A stretch of DNA of 64,000 nucleotides from Bacteroidia bacterium (GTDB lineage Bacteria > Bacteroidota > Bacteroidia > Bacteroidales > F082). The stretch covers positions 1 to 64,000 of the forward strand of contig JAJTAY010000022.1 of NCBI GenBank assembly GCA_021287165.1, written 5' to 3'. A program made the position numbers and the translations under genes. Within the stretch, counting starts at the first letter, position 1. Every line of letters begins with the position of its first letter. A model generated the notes under the pieces. The model did no database searches. It was not told where the DNA came from and saw nothing but the letters and a program-made list of their open reading frames with translations. Positions 44,953-54,700 of the stretch are shown piece after piece.

Positions 44953-45522
44953 TTATCTAAGCGCTTCATACCTGAAACACCCGGTCAGGTGGTCGTTGAC
45001 CATACCGGAGGCCTGCATGAAAGCGTAGCAAATGGTGCTTCCAACAAAGGTAAAGCCTTCTTTTACAAGCGCTTTGCTCATAGCATCCGATTCAGGGCTG
45101 CGCGAGGGAATTTCCTTGACGTTGTTGAAGTGGTTCACAAGGGTTTTGTGATCTGTGAATTGCCAGATGAACTGGTCGAAACTACCATATTGCTGCCTGA
45201 TTTTCAAAAAAGCGCGGGCGTTGCGAATAGTGCCATTGATCTTCAGCCGGTTGCGAATGATTCCTGCATTTTGCATCAATGCTTCCACTTTATTTTCATC
45301 GTATCTGGCTATTCTTTCGGCATCGAAATGGTCGAAAGCCTCCCGGAAAGCTTCCCGCTTTTTAAGCACAGTAAGCCAGCTCAGGCCGGCCTGAAAAGCG
45401 TCGAGCACCAAAAACTCGAACAGCTTCAGGTCGTCGTGCACAGGCACACCCCATTCGTTGTCGTGATAATCCCGCATCAGCGGATGCACTTCGGCCCAAT
45501 CGCAGCGCATTTTGTGATTCAT
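44953..45522 (-). CDS. tag: DNA-3-methyladenine glycosylase I
   Basis: Removes 3-methyladenine from alkylated DNA. The 189-residue protein shows the zinc ligands of the family: Cys in RCDWAEVHPL near the start, His in YHDNEWGVPVHDD, and the C-terminal pair in MVNDHLTGCF. The helix-hairpin-helix fold residues (FEFLVLDAFQAGLSWLTVL, FVGSTICYAFMQASG) are well kept. It follows queA, but a strong terminator lies between, 11 bases before its ATG, so its transcription may depend on read-through or an unseen promoter. Confidence 0.95.
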   Translation of the reverse strand: MNHKMRCDWAEVHPLMRDYHDNEWGVPVHDDLKLFEFLVLDAFQAGLSWLTVLKKREAFREAFDHFDAERIARYDENKVEALMQNAGIIRNRLKINGTIRNARAFLKIRQQYGSFDQFIWQFTDHKTLVNHFNNVKEIPSRSPESDAMSKALVKEGFTFVGSTICYAFMQASGMVNDHLTGCFRYEALR

Positions 45523-45533
45523 ATGGCAATTTT

Positions 45534-45563
45534 AAAAAAAGAGCCGGACGATAAATCCGGCTC
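45534..45563 (-). terminator. Rho-independent terminator of queA
   Basis: On the minus strand GAGCCGGA, seven-base loop, TCCGGCTC, then seven T residues. It begins 22 bases after the queA stop. Confidence 0.9.
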
Positions 45564-45585
45564 GTTCTAATTAACAATCTTAAAA

Positions 45586-46635
45586 TCAGAGAATAAGCAT
45601 GGCGTCGCCATAGGTAAAGAAGCGGTACTTCATATTTACGGCTTCCTTGTAGGCTTTCATGATGAAGTCGTAACCGCCGAAAGCCGAAACCTGCATGAGC
45701 ATGGGCGACTTGGGCAGGTGGAAATTGGTAACCATGGCATCGGCAACGCCAAAATCGTAGGGCGGGAAGATGAATTTGTTTGTCCAGCCTTTGTAGGGCT
45801 TAATGCGTCCGGGGATGGTCATTGCGCTTTCAAGTGCCTTCATCGAAGTTGTGCCGACGGCAATAATCGCGTTGCCACGGGCTTTGGCTTCATTGATAAT
45901 GATGGCGTTTTCCTCGTCAATAAACATTTCTTCGGAGTCCATCTTGTGCTTGGTCAGGTCTTCCACCTCAATAGGCCTGAAATTGCCCATCCCGGTATGC
46001 AGGGTGATCTCGGCAAAATTCAGCCCGATGAGTTCGAGGCGTTTGAGCAATTCGCGGCTGAAGTGCAAACCTGCGGTGGGGGCGGCAATGGCGCCTTCGT
46101 GCTTGGCAAAAATAGTTTGGTAGCGTTCGGCATCGAGGGGCTCAACGGGACGCTCGTGCACCTTTGGCAGCGGGGTTTCGCCGAGGGAATAGATGGTTTT
46201 CTTGAATTCTTCGTAAGGGCCGTCGAACAAAAACCTGAGGGTGCGGCCACGCGAAGTGGTGTTGTCGATTACCTCGGCCACCAGATCATCATTGTCGCCA
46301 AAATAGAGCTTGTTACCAATACGGATTTTACGGGCCGGGTCGACCAATACATCCCATAGCCTGCTTTCGCGGTTGAGTTCTCGCAGCAGAAAAACTTCGA
46401 TTTTAGCTCCGGTTTTTTCCTTTTCGCCATAGAGGCGTGCGGGAAAAACCTTGGTGTTGTTGAGCACAAGCACGTCGCCATCCTTAAAATATTCCACGAT
46501 GTCCTTAAAAATCCTGTGCTCGATGGTCTGTTCCTTGCGGTTGAGCACCATAAGCCTGGATTCGTCACGGTTTTTTGGCGGATAGCTTGCAATAAGGTTT
46601 GAGGGTAGGTTGTACCTGAATTGGGATAGTTTCAT
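45586..46635 (-). CDS. queA: S-adenosylmethionine:tRNA ribosyltransferase-isomerase
   Basis: Transfers and rearranges the ribosyl part of SAM to make epoxyqueuosine on tRNAs with GUN anticodons. The 349-residue protein opens with [17 protein letters not shown] and shows [32 protein letters not shown] and ALHTG-type [12 protein letters not shown] motifs. It follows truB on the same strand after 169 bases and has its own promoter. No other queuosine gene is in this window. Confidence 0.96.
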   Translation of the reverse strand: MKLSQFRYNLPSNLIASYPPKNRDESRLMVLNRKEQTIEHRIFKDIVEYFKDGDVLVLNNTKVFPARLYGEKEKTGAKIEVFLLRELNRESRLWDVLVDPARKIRIGNKLYFGDNDDLVAEVIDNTTSRGRTLRFLFDGPYEEFKKTIYSLGETPLPKVHERPVEPLDAERYQTIFAKHEGAIAAPTAGLHFSRELLKRLELIGLNFAEITLHTGMGNFRPIEVEDLTKHKMDSEEMFIDEENAIIINEAKARGNAIIAVGTTSMKALESAMTIPGRIKPYKGWTNKFIFPPYDFGVADAMVTNFHLPKSPMLMQVSAFGGYDFIMKAYKEAVNMKYRFFTYGDAMLIL

Positions 46636-46714
46636 TTGCTTAACCTGTTAATTTCCAACTTGATTTCCTAAAAATCCTCCGGTCCGTTTAAGCAACGAAA
46701 AAAGGTAGGGTTTG

Positions 46715-46745
46715 CAAAGGTAGCCCAAGAACGAGGCCTTGTCAA
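46715..46745 (-). promoter_or_regulatory. Promoter of queA (TTG-N20-TACCTTTG)
   Basis: On the minus strand TTG (46745-46743), 20 bases, TACCTTTG (46722-46715), about 80 bases before the ATG. The leader between holds a run of short purine/pyrimidine stretches but no clear riboswitch. Confidence 0.65.
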
Positions 46746-46803
46746 GCCATCGGGCAATGTAAGTGCTTGTTGAATAGGAATGAAGCCCCGTGTTTAAGCT
46801 TTT

Positions 46804-47499
46804 TTAACCTGCGGCCGACTCCAGATGAAGCTTAAAATCGGCAGGACTAATGGCTTCATCTACATGATATTGCCCTATGGCCGTACGGCGCAGAGCGGTC
46901 AAAACCGCACCTGTTCCGAGAGCTTGTCCAAAATCGTGCGCCAAACTGCGTATGTATGTGCCTTTACTGCAGCGAACCCTAAATTGGAGATCCGGAAGGT
47001 TGAATGCCGTGATTTCGAATGAACTGATGTTTACTTTACGGGCCTCAAGCGTCATGCTGCGGTTGCGTCTGGCCGCCTCAAAAGCCCGTTTTCCGTCAAC
47101 CTTGATGGCCGAAAAAACCGGGGGCACCTGCATAATTTCACCAGTGAAAGATGGCAGCACACTTAGTATATCCTCGTTGCTTATGTGTTGCCAGGGGCTC
47201 TCACTGTCGGGTTCAGTTTCAAGGTCGTAAGATGGGGTGGTAATACCCAGACGAATCGTTCCGGTATATTCTTTATCCTGATCCTGAAGCTGTTGTATCT
47301 GACGTGTCATCTTTCCGGTGCATACAAGCAAAAGCCCTGTGGCCAGAGGGTCGAGCGTGCCGGCATGACCAACCTTGATGCGTGCAATGCCCAGATTGCG
47401 TCTGATCTGAATACGGATAAAATTGACCACATCAAATGACGTCCAGCCCTCTGGTTTGTCGATCAGCAAAAGGGCTCCGCCCTCAAAATCCTGCATCAT
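46804..47499 (-). CDS. truB: tRNA pseudouridine(55) synthase
   Basis: Makes pseudouridine 55 in the T-loop of tRNAs. The protein (about 231 residues) shows LLIDKPEGWTSFDVV at the start, the catalytic aspartate in KVGHAGTLDPLATGLL, and the family's CSKGTYIRSLAHDFG. The open frame extends to 47571, but a -7 box at 47504-47511 and loss of protein character support the ATG at 47499 (or 47496). This short form lacks the C-terminal PUA extension of E. coli TruB. Confidence 0.95.
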   Translation of the reverse strand: MMQDFEGGALLLIDKPEGWTSFDVVNFIRIQIRRNLGIARIKVGHAGTLDPLATGLLLVCTGKMTRQIQQLQDQDKEYTGTIRLGITTPSYDLETEPDSESPWQHISNEDILSVLPSFTGEIMQVPPVFSAIKVDGKRAFEAARRNRSMTLEARKVNISSFEITAFNLPDLQFRVRCSKGTYIRSLAHDFGQALGTGAVLTALRRTAIGQYHVDEAISPADFKLHLESAAG

Positions 47500-47503
47500 G
47501 CGG

Positions 47504-47511
47504 CAAAGATA
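47504..47511 (-). promoter_or_regulatory. -7 box (TATCTTTG) directly in front of truB
   Basis: Exact TAnnTTTG match ending four bases before ATG 47499, seven before ATG 47496. It predicts a leaderless truB message. Confidence 0.6.
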
Positions 47512-47565
47512 GGGAGAAAAGGGGCTGGGTGCCGGTTGCCGGGTTAGTGGTTGCGGGAGCTGGGA

Positions 47566-47688
47566 ATTCAAAATTCAAAAATTCAAGATTCAATAATTCG
47601 TTGGATTTCAGCGTTTAATGCTCAGGCTCTAAACTTGGCTCTTTTTCCTTTTTACTTGGCTCTTTTTCAGGGACAAGGGACAAGGGAC
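47566..47688 (+). repeat. Low-complexity short repeats in the uppP-truB gap
   Basis: Three simple patterns follow one another: ATTCAA units (47566-47599), two copies of ACTTGGCTCTTTTTC 21 bases apart (47633 and 47654), and GGGACAA in tandem (47670-47688). No gene is visible in 47512-47829; the repeats look like slippage-prone intergenic filler. Confidence 0.7.
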
Positions 47689-47756
47689 GGGAAGTTAGTT
47701 GCTGGTTACGGGTTGCTGGGTTTGGGCAGTGTGTGCTTAACATAAAGGCATGCTAA

Positions 47757-47775
47757 CGCGCGATTCCATCGCGCG
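47757..47775. repeat. GC-rich inverted repeat downstream of uppP
   Basis: Perfect eight-base arms (CGCGCGAT / ATCGCGCG) with a three-base loop. There is no T-tail on either strand, so it may stabilise the uppP message end rather than terminate it. Confidence 0.6.
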
Positions 47776-47829
47776 AACCAAGCCAGTTAAAATACCTCAG
47801 AACACTGATAACAAAAACAACCCTCCTAC

Positions 47830-48609
47830 CTATACCATGCTCAGTTCGTAGCCCATAGCGAGCATTATCAGGATGATCAGGCCAACCACAATGCGGTAAT
47901 AACCAAACCATTTAAACCCGTAGCGGGTGAGCAGGCTGATGAAGGTTTTAATGGCTATCATGGCCACAAAAAATGCTACTACATTGCCAATCAGCAATAT
48001 ATCTATATGATCTGCATCAATGTGTTTGTAGTTTTGAAGCAGTTTGTAGGCCGAAGCGGCAAACATCGTAGGCACGGCAAGGAAAAAGGAAAACTCGGCA
48101 GCGGTTTTACGGTCGAGTTTTTGTGTCATCCCTCCGATGATGGTGGCCGCAGAGCGCGAAACGCCGGGTATCATTGAAATAACCTGAAAGAAGCCTATTT
48201 TCACTGCTTTGTTGTAAGTGACGGTTTGATCAGGGGAAGGGTTTTTAAACCAGCGGTCTACAAAAACAAGCACAATGCCGCCCAGTACCAGCATCACGGC
48301 CACTACAACAACATTTTCGAGCATCTGATCGATAAAATCGCTGGCCAGAAAACCAATGACTGCAGCTGGCAGGAAGGCAACAAAAAGCTTCAGATAGAAA
48401 TCAACCGATTGGAAAAAGCGTTTCCAATAGAGTACAACTACGCTCAGGATGGCGCCAAACTGTATGTTGACGGTGAAAGCTTTTACAAAGTCGTCGATCT
48501 CCATGCCCAAAAGTTCCTGGGTGATGATCATGTGACCTGTGGACGAAACGGGAAGAAACTCGGTTATTCCTTCTACAATGGCGATGATAATAGCCTCGAA
48601 CAAGCTCAT
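47830..48609 (-). CDS. uppP: Undecaprenyl-diphosphatase (BacA/UppP type)
   Basis: Recycles the lipid carrier for peptidoglycan and surface glycans by removing one phosphate. The 259-residue membrane protein shows both signature segments: [17 protein letters not shown] near residue 15 and [14 protein letters not shown] near 150. It follows the DUF3098 gene by seven bases and belongs to the ftsX-DUF3098-uppP unit. Confidence 0.96.
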   Translation of the reverse strand: MSLFEAIIIAIVEGITEFLPVSSTGHMIITQELLGMEIDDFVKAFTVNIQFGAILSVVVLYWKRFFQSVDFYLKLFVAFLPAAVIGFLASDFIDQMLENVVVVAVMLVLGGIVLVFVDRWFKNPSPDQTVTYNKAVKIGFFQVISMIPGVSRSAATIIGGMTQKLDRKTAAEFSFFLAVPTMFAASAYKLLQNYKHIDADHIDILLIGNVVAFFVAMIAIKTFISLLTRYGFKWFGYYRIVVGLIILIMLAMGYELSMV

Positions 48610-48616
48610 CGCAGCC

Positions 48617-48877
48617 TTAGTCTTTTTTCATAATGGCGTAAATCTCAATGGCATAGCCCGCCAGCACCAGAATTGGGGCCAGGGTCATGCGGCTGAAACT
48701 GAAAATGCCTTCGCTGAAAACATCGGGGTCTTTCGATCCTCCGCCAATCATCAGCACAAAGCCGAGCACAATAAAAGCAAGGCCAATCAACACCCATTTG
48801 TAGTTTTCGCGGGTGAATGCAAACAGATCACTGCTTTTTTCGGGGGCGGGGGAAGTAATAGGTTTTTTAGGTGGCAT
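48617..48877 (-). CDS. DUF3098 small membrane protein
   Basis: An 86-residue protein with a Pro-rich cytoplasmic start ([14 protein letters not shown]), [19 protein letters not shown] and a second hydrophobic segment ([20 protein letters not shown]). This fits DUF3098, a Bacteroidota family regularly located between ftsX and uppP. The function is unknown; the context suggests a link to cell division or envelope growth (inference). ATG 48877 is chosen; the open frame reaches seven codons further. Confidence 0.87.
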   Translation of the reverse strand: MPPKKPITSPAPEKSSDLFAFTRENYKWVLIGLAFIVLGFVLMIGGGSKDPDVFSEGIFSFSRMTLAPILVLAGYAIEIYAIMKKD

Positions 48878-48926
48878 AACGCTCCGGGTTTGTTGCAAAA
48901 ATACTCATTTCGCCAATTGTCCGGGG

Positions 48927-49814
48927 TCAGATAAACAACTTGTCGGTTTTGACCCGAAGGTAGCGCCGCAGTGCTATCCAAGTGGACAATGTGGTAAGCA
49001 GAATGCCTGTCAGCAAGGTGGCACCAAACAGGATTGCAACATGGACAGGGTCGTATAGCAGCAATAGCTCGGGGATATTTCCAAGGGCGGCGTATAGCAC
49101 TCCGCTAAGCAGCAACAGAGCCAGCACTGCGCTGATTAATCCCTGTAGAAATGCCGTGATGAAAAACGGACGATGAATAAAACCTTCGGTAGCACCAACC
49201 AACTGCATGCTGCGGATGATAAAGCGTTTTGCATAAATAGAAAGCCTTATAGTATTATGAATGAGCACTATAGCGATAAGCAGAAGCAATGAACCAAATC
49301 CCAGTAATATTATGCTGATCCGACGAAAGTTGTCGTTTACCAGATCAATCAGGGTTTTCTGATAATACACTTCTTTAACGTCAGGGTTGAGCAGCAGGCG
49401 TCGGCTAATGGCTTCGAGGCTGTCGTTGGTGGCCCAGTCGGCCTTGAATTTAAGCTCAATGGAAGGAAGAAGCGGGTTGTCGGCATCGCCAAGCCAACGA
49501 ACAAAATCTTCTCCAAGGTCGTCGGCCAGCACTCGGGTGGCTTCCTCTCGCGGGATGTATCTTGCCGACTTCACGAAAGGCTCTGCTTCGAGCATTTTCT
49601 GATACTGTAGAATGCTGGCTTCGTTCACCCCTTTCTTTAAAATTACTTCAAGGCCAATATTCTCGCGAATCAATAGCGACAGGCTTTGGGCATTGATCAG
49701 TATGAGTCCGAAAAGGCCAAGAACGAAAAGTACAAGCCAGATGCTTACCACCGACGTGATATAGCTGCCTGCCAGCCTTCGCTTATTGAATTTTTCTTCG
49801 TCCAGTGCCACCAT
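48927..49814 (-). CDS. ftsX: Cell-division protein FtsX
   Basis: Permease-like partner of the FtsE ATPase that controls peptidoglycan hydrolases at the septum. The 295-residue protein has an N-terminal membrane segment (SIWLVLFVLGLFGLILIN), an extracellular loop with VILKKGVNEASILQYQ and YIPREEATRVLADDLGEDF, and three more membrane segments of the FtsX fold (LLLIAIVLIHNTIRLSIYAK). ftsE is not in this window, which is usual for Bacteroidota. It heads the unit with DUF3098 and uppP. Confidence 0.93.
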   Translation of the reverse strand: MVALDEEKFNKRRLAGSYITSVVSIWLVLFVLGLFGLILINAQSLSLLIRENIGLEVILKKGVNEASILQYQKMLEAEPFVKSARYIPREEATRVLADDLGEDFVRWLGDADNPLLPSIELKFKADWATNDSLEAISRRLLLNPDVKEVYYQKTLIDLVNDNFRRISIILLGFGSLLLLIAIVLIHNTIRLSIYAKRFIIRSMQLVGATEGFIHRPFFITAFLQGLISAVLALLLLSGVLYAALGNIPELLLLYDPVHVAILFGATLLTGILLTTLSTWIALRRYLRVKTDKLFI

Positions 49815-49869
49815 ATTGCCAAAAGCTTTGATAGGGCGAAGTTACAAAATAGTGTGCCTGCTGCCTGTA

Positions 49870-51207
49870 TCAAAGCATATCGTTGGCCAGATTGGCCAGC
49901 TCGGAGCGCTCGCCCTTTTCAAGGCGGACATGCGCATAGATGCCATGATGTTTGATCTTGTCAATAAGAAACGAGAGCCCGTTGGAGTGCGCATCAAGAT
50001 AAGGCGTATCGATCTGAAAAATATCGCCCGTAAACACAATCTTCGTGTTTTCGCCGGCCCTGGTGATGATGGTTTTCACCTCGTGCGGGGTAAGGTTTTG
50101 GGCTTCATCAACAATGAAAAACACATTCGAAATACTCCGGCCGCGGATATATGCCAACGGGGTGATTACAAGCTTCTCTTTTTCAATGGCTTCGGTGATC
50201 CTTTTGTACTCCTTGTCCTCTTCACCGTATTGGTTCTGGATGAATTTAAGGTTGTCCCAAAGCGGCTCCATATAGGGGTTTAACTTCGATTTGATATCGC
50301 CGGGCAAATAGCCGATATCTTTATTGCTCAGAGGCACAATAGGCCGGGCCAGATAAACCTGTTTGAAATTGCGTCGTTGTTCCCATGCGGCAGCCAGCGC
50401 CAGCAAGGTTTTACCGGTTCCGGCTATACCCTGAATAGTAACCAATTTAATCTCGGGATTGAGCAGGGCATGCAGGGCAAACACCTGCTCGGCATTGCGG
50501 GGCGTAATACGCGAAACAGCTTGCTTATCTATACGCTCGAGCCTGTCGGTTAGCGGGTTGTAAAAGGCCAGCGCCGAGTTGCGGTTGCTTCTGAGTGTAA
50601 AATAATGATTTGGAATGGCCTTTTGCAATCCTGCATCCGACAATTGGCAAAAGCCTTCTATAAACAGCCTGTCGATGGCTTCGGCAGGCACATCGTCGAG
50701 GTGGCTCTTACCGGTGTAAAGCGATTCAACGTCCTTGATTTTGCCAGTTTCGTAATCTTCGGCCTGAAGGTTGAGCGATTTGGCTTTAAGCCGAAGGTTG
50801 ACGTCTTTCGACACCAGGATCACCTTACGGTCGGGATTGTCTTCGGCCAGCTTGATGGCGGCGTTGAGGATGCGGTGGTCGGGCTTGTCGGCGCCAAATA
50901 CCGAACGCGAGTCGAGCTTGCTGATTTCGTTCATCAGCACTTTGAAACGACCCCTGGTCGGACCGTTGATACGGCGCCAGTTTTTCATGGTCGTTTTGCC
51001 CGAAATGCGGTCCATCAGCCTGATGAATTCGCGGGCTTCGTAGTTTTTCGTGTCGTTGCCTTTTTTGAAGTTGTCCAACTCCTCGAAAACGGTGATGGGA
51101 ATGGCCACGTCGTGCTCTTCGAAAGTGTTGATGGCATTGTGGTTGTAGAGGATTACCGAAGTATCGAGCACGAAAATCTTCGGTTGAGCAGGTTTTTTAA
51201 CGGGCAT
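49870..51207 (-). CDS. PIN-PhoH fusion (PhoH2-type ATPase)
   Basis: The N-terminal domain (about 10-150) is a PIN nuclease fold (FVLDTSVILYNHNAI; VFEELDNFKKGND; ILVSKDVNLRLKA) with its acidic residues. The C-terminal domain (about 190-440) is a PhoH ATPase with Walker A GIAGTGKTLLALAAA and Walker B VFFIVDEAQNLTP. PIN-PhoH proteins (PhoH2) are reported in mycobacteria to unwind and cut RNA, so RNA turnover is the likely role. Start ATG 51207 (MPVKKPAQPK) gives 445 residues; an upstream in-frame ATG at 51258 is less likely. Confidence 0.92.
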   Translation of the reverse strand: MPVKKPAQPKIFVLDTSVILYNHNAINTFEEHDVAIPITVFEELDNFKKGNDTKNYEAREFIRLMDRISGKTTMKNWRRINGPTRGRFKVLMNEISKLDSRSVFGADKPDHRILNAAIKLAEDNPDRKVILVSKDVNLRLKAKSLNLQAEDYETGKIKDVESLYTGKSHLDDVPAEAIDRLFIEGFCQLSDAGLQKAIPNHYFTLRSNRNSALAFYNPLTDRLERIDKQAVSRITPRNAEQVFALHALLNPEIKLVTIQGIAGTGKTLLALAAAWEQRRNFKQVYLARPIVPLSNKDIGYLPGDIKSKLNPYMEPLWDNLKFIQNQYGEEDKEYKRITEAIEKEKLVITPLAYIRGRSISNVFFIVDEAQNLTPHEVKTIITRAGENTKIVFTGDIFQIDTPYLDAHSNGLSFLIDKIKHHGIYAHVRLEKGERSELANLANDML

Positions 51208-51299
51208 AGGTTGCTGCTGTTTATCGCCCTTGTTGGCTGCGCATAAAATTAGCAGCATGATTTATGCAGATCGGGGCACTTGAAAACTTACTTATCAAC

Positions 51300-51331
51300 A
51301 AAAAATATCAACACTATGGAGTATAGTGTTG
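51300..51331 (-). terminator. Terminator after tadA
   Basis: On the minus strand CAACACTAT, five-base loop, ATAGTGTTG, then ATATTTTTTG. It starts five bases after the tadA stop and isolates the polA-tadA unit from the PIN-PhoH gene. Confidence 0.8.
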
Positions 51332-51335
51332 GAGC

Positions 51336-51782
51336 CTATCGGCGCGATTTGAAAAAATCCACGAGCAATTGCGAAGACTTCTCGGCCATAAGTCCTTTAT
51401 TAACAGCGGTTTTTGGATGAAGCAATGTAGGACTGAACAGGCTAAAACCCCTTTTGGGATCGTCGGCAGCCCAAACCACTCTGCTTACCTGGGCCAGATT
51501 GAGGGCCGAAGCGCACATAGGACAAGGTTCGAGGGTGACGTATAAGGTGCAGTTATCGAGGTACTTACCACCAATGTGACCAGCTGCCGCCGTGATGGCG
51601 AGCATTTCGGCATGGGCAGTAGCGTCGTTCAGGGTTTCCGTCATATTGTGCGCCCTGGCTATGATGCGTCCATTACTCACCACCACGGCGCCCACCGGCA
51701 CCTCGCCGGCATCGGCTGCCCTACGGGCTTCGCGAAGGGCTTCGGCCATAAAATGTTCGTCGCTTTGAACGCTCAGCATCAT
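51336..51782 (-). CDS. tadA: tRNA adenosine(34) deaminase
   Basis: Converts A34 of tRNA-Arg(ACG) to inosine. The 148-residue protein shows the zinc and proton-shuttle motif HAEMLAI and the second zinc motif PCPMCASALN of the cytidine-deaminase fold, and the C-terminal FFKSRR segment. It lies 10 bases after polA on the same strand and is followed by a terminator. A guanine-deaminase role is possible for this fold, but the C-terminal helix and length fit TadA. Confidence 0.92.
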   Translation of the reverse strand: MMLSVQSDEHFMAEALREARRAADAGEVPVGAVVVSNGRIIARAHNMTETLNDATAHAEMLAITAAAGHIGGKYLDNCTLYVTLEPCPMCASALNLAQVSRVVWAADDPKRGFSLFSPTLLHPKTAVNKGLMAEKSSQLLVDFFKSRR

Positions 51783-51792
51783 GCCTGGATTT

Positions 51793-54555
51793 TTAGTGTG
51801 CTTCGAGCCAGTTGTTTCCTGTATTCATCTCCACAACCACAGGCACCGAGAGGGGCAAGGCATCGCGCATATAGCTGGCTACAAGCGGTTTAAGTGTTTC
51901 AAGTTCGTCCATGTGGGCATCGAACACCAATTCGTCGTGCACCTGTAGTATCATTTTCGATTGCATACCAAGTTTTTTCATCTCGGCTTGAATGTTGATC
52001 ATGGCCAGCTTGATCATATCGGCCGAACTGCCCTGGATGGGGGCGTTGATGGCATTGCGCTCGGCAAAACTGCGCACCACGCTGTTGGCCGAATTGATGT
52101 CGCGCAGATAGCGCCGGCGGCCCAGCATGGTTTCCACATAGCCATGCTTGCGGGCAAATTCGATTTGCCTGCTCATGTATTCTTTGATTCCTTGATATTC
52201 CCTAAAATAGCTCGCAATGATCTTCGAGGCTTCGCCCCTTGCGATGCCAAGGCGCTCGGACAATCCGAAGGCTGAAATGCCATAAATAATACCAAAGTTC
52301 ACGGTTTTGGCATTCCTACGCATTTCTTTGGTTACCTGGTCGATCGGTATTCCATACACCCTTGAAGCCGTAGCGGCATGAATGTCGTGGCCGGTATTGA
52401 AAGCTTCGATCATGCCTTTGTCGCCACTAAGGTGGGCAATGATGCGCAATTCGATCTGTGAATAGTCGGCAGCCAGCAAGGTGAAGCTTTTGTTGCGGGG
52501 CACGAAAGCCTTGCGTATCTCGCGACCGCGATCGGTGCGTATGGGGATATTCTGCAAATTGGGGTTGTTCGAACTTAAACGCCCGGTAGCGGCAACAGCC
52601 TGGTTGTATGAAGTATGCACCCTACCGTCGCGGGGGTTCACAAGGGCAGGAAGTGCGTCCACATAAGTGGATTTGAGTTTGGTAAGTTGCCGGTAATCAA
52701 GTATTTTCTCAATAATAGGATGCTCGTGAACCAGCCGGCTGAGGACCTCTTCACCAGTGGGGTATTGGCCGGTTTTGGTTTTTTTGGCCGAAGTGCTCAG
52801 GCCAAGTTTTTCGAACAACACTTCACCCAACTGCTTTGGCGAGGCTATGTTGAATGCACTACCTGCCAGTGCGTGTATTTCGGCTTCGAGCTGAACGATT
52901 TCGCTCTGCATTTGAGCACCGATTTCCTTTAGGGTAGAAATGTCGAGCTTCACGCCTTCGGCCTCCATATCGGCCAGCACATTCACCAGTGGCATTTCGA
53001 TGTTGTGCATCAGCTTTTCCAGTCCGCCGGCTTCCAGCCCGGGGGCCAGCTTGTGATATAGCTGCAGGGTGATATCGGCATCTTCGGCGGCATATTCTTT
53101 TATCTGTTCAAGGGGCACATCGCGCATCGAGCCCTGGTCTTTGCCCTTTTTGCCAATGAGGTTTTCAATGGGTACTGGGCTGTAGTTGAGGAGCGTTTCG
53201 GCCATATAGTCCATGCTGTGACGTTGTTCAGGCTCAATCAGGTAGTGCGCTATCATGGTATCGAAAAGCGGGCCGGCCACGGTCATATCATACCAGCGGA
53301 GCACCGAGATATCGTACTTCATGTTCTGGCCCACTTTTAAAATCTGACTATTGGTAAAGAATGGCCTGAAAAGCTCGAGCATTTGCTGGCATTGATGATA
53401 GTTGTCGGGCATGGGCACATACCATGCATGATGCGGCCTTACGGCAAAGGACAGCCCTACAAGCTCGGCAGTGTGCGCGTCAAGGGCAGTGGTTTCGGTG
53501 TCGAAACTCACCGTATTGTGTTTGAGTAATTCTGCCATTAACAATTTGACGGCCTCACTGCCCTCCACCAGTTCATAATGATGATCAACCGTTGCGATTG
53601 TCTTGCGGGCACCGGCCTCTCTGCCTTGTTCATCCTCAGGAAGTTCGCCAAAGAGGTCGCCCGTGGCAGGCTGCATTTCGCTAAAAACGCGTTTTGCAAA
53701 AGTTCTGAATTCCAGCTCGTCGAACAGGGCCTTTAGTTTTTCGTAATCGGGCCTTCCCATTTTCAGGTTTTCGGGCTCGAAGGGCACTGGGGCATCGGTA
53801 ATAATGGTGGCCAATTGCTTCGACTGAAGTCCCTGACTGGCAAACTGTTCCACGTATTCCTTGAGCTTTCCTTTGAGTTGATGGGTGTTGGCCAGCAGGT
53901 TTTCCATTGAGCCAAATTCCTGTATTAGTTTAATAGCTGTTTTTTCGCCAACGCCCGGAATACCGGGGATGTTGTCGCTGGCATCGCCCATCAGGCCAAG
54001 GATATCGATCACCTGTTCCGGCCTTTCGATACCATAGCGTGCGCACACTTCGGCCACACCCCACACTTCGGCTGCATCACCTGCACGGGCAGGCTTATAC
54101 ATCAAAATATTTTCGGTGACTAACTGGCCAAAATCTTTGTCAGGGGTCATCATGTAGGTAATAAACCCTTGTTTTTCAGCTGTTTTTGCAAGGGTGCCAA
54201 TCACGTCGTCGGCTTCAAAACCCTCGGCCATCAGCACAGGAATGTTGAAGGCTTTCACCAATTCTATCACAAATGGAATAGCCTTTTCAATATCATCGGG
54301 CATTTTTTCCCGGTTTGCCTTGTAATCAGCAAAGTCGGTATGGCGTTGGGTTGGCGCCATGGTGTCGAAGGCCACACCCAGATGGGTTGGTTTCTCGTTG
54401 CGGATGATATCGTACAGCGTGTTGGCAAAACCCAAAATTGCTGAGGTGTTGAATCCTTTTGAATTGATGCGGGGATTTTTGTTCATGGCAAAATAGGCCC
54501 TGTAAATGAGCGCCATGGCATCGAGCAGAAAAAGTTTTGGACGGGTTTGCGACAT
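51793..54555 (-). CDS. polA: DNA polymerase I
   Basis: The 920-residue enzyme has all three domains. The 5'-3' exonuclease covers about 1-290 (LFLLDAMALIYRAYFAM; GFEADDVIGTLA). The 3'-5' proofreading domain keeps its acidic residues (SFDTETTALD; GQNMKYDISVL; YAAEDADITLQLY), so it should be active. The polymerase shows motif A (DYSQIELRIIAHLSGD), motif B (RRNAKTVNFGIIYG) and motif C (LQVHDELVFD). It serves repair and primer removal. Confidence 0.97.
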   Translation of the reverse strand: MSQTRPKLFLLDAMALIYRAYFAMNKNPRINSKGFNTSAILGFANTLYDIIRNEKPTHLGVAFDTMAPTQRHTDFADYKANREKMPDDIEKAIPFVIELVKAFNIPVLMAEGFEADDVIGTLAKTAEKQGFITYMMTPDKDFGQLVTENILMYKPARAGDAAEVWGVAEVCARYGIERPEQVIDILGLMGDASDNIPGIPGVGEKTAIKLIQEFGSMENLLANTHQLKGKLKEYVEQFASQGLQSKQLATIITDAPVPFEPENLKMGRPDYEKLKALFDELEFRTFAKRVFSEMQPATGDLFGELPEDEQGREAGARKTIATVDHHYELVEGSEAVKLLMAELLKHNTVSFDTETTALDAHTAELVGLSFAVRPHHAWYVPMPDNYHQCQQMLELFRPFFTNSQILKVGQNMKYDISVLRWYDMTVAGPLFDTMIAHYLIEPEQRHSMDYMAETLLNYSPVPIENLIGKKGKDQGSMRDVPLEQIKEYAAEDADITLQLYHKLAPGLEAGGLEKLMHNIEMPLVNVLADMEAEGVKLDISTLKEIGAQMQSEIVQLEAEIHALAGSAFNIASPKQLGEVLFEKLGLSTSAKKTKTGQYPTGEEVLSRLVHEHPIIEKILDYRQLTKLKSTYVDALPALVNPRDGRVHTSYNQAVAATGRLSSNNPNLQNIPIRTDRGREIRKAFVPRNKSFTLLAADYSQIELRIIAHLSGDKGMIEAFNTGHDIHAATASRVYGIPIDQVTKEMRRNAKTVNFGIIYGISAFGLSERLGIARGEASKIIASYFREYQGIKEYMSRQIEFARKHGYVETMLGRRRYLRDINSANSVVRSFAERNAINAPIQGSSADMIKLAMINIQAEMKKLGMQSKMILQVHDELVFDAHMDELETLKPLVASYMRDALPLSVPVVVEMNTGNNWLEAH

Positions 54556-54700
54556 GCCTTGATTGATTTAAACTGTAAAAATAGGGCGATTGATGTCTGC
54601 GAGCTGTTCATTTACAAAAAAACAAGGGATCAGGTTATGGAAACCATCACCGGTTCACATCATCATGAGCAAGCCTTCGCTCAACCAATCCGTTCTTTTG

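Noticed and set aside
47757..47775. CGCGCGAT hairpin as the terminator of uppP
   Set aside because: No T-tail on either strand; kept only as an inverted repeat.
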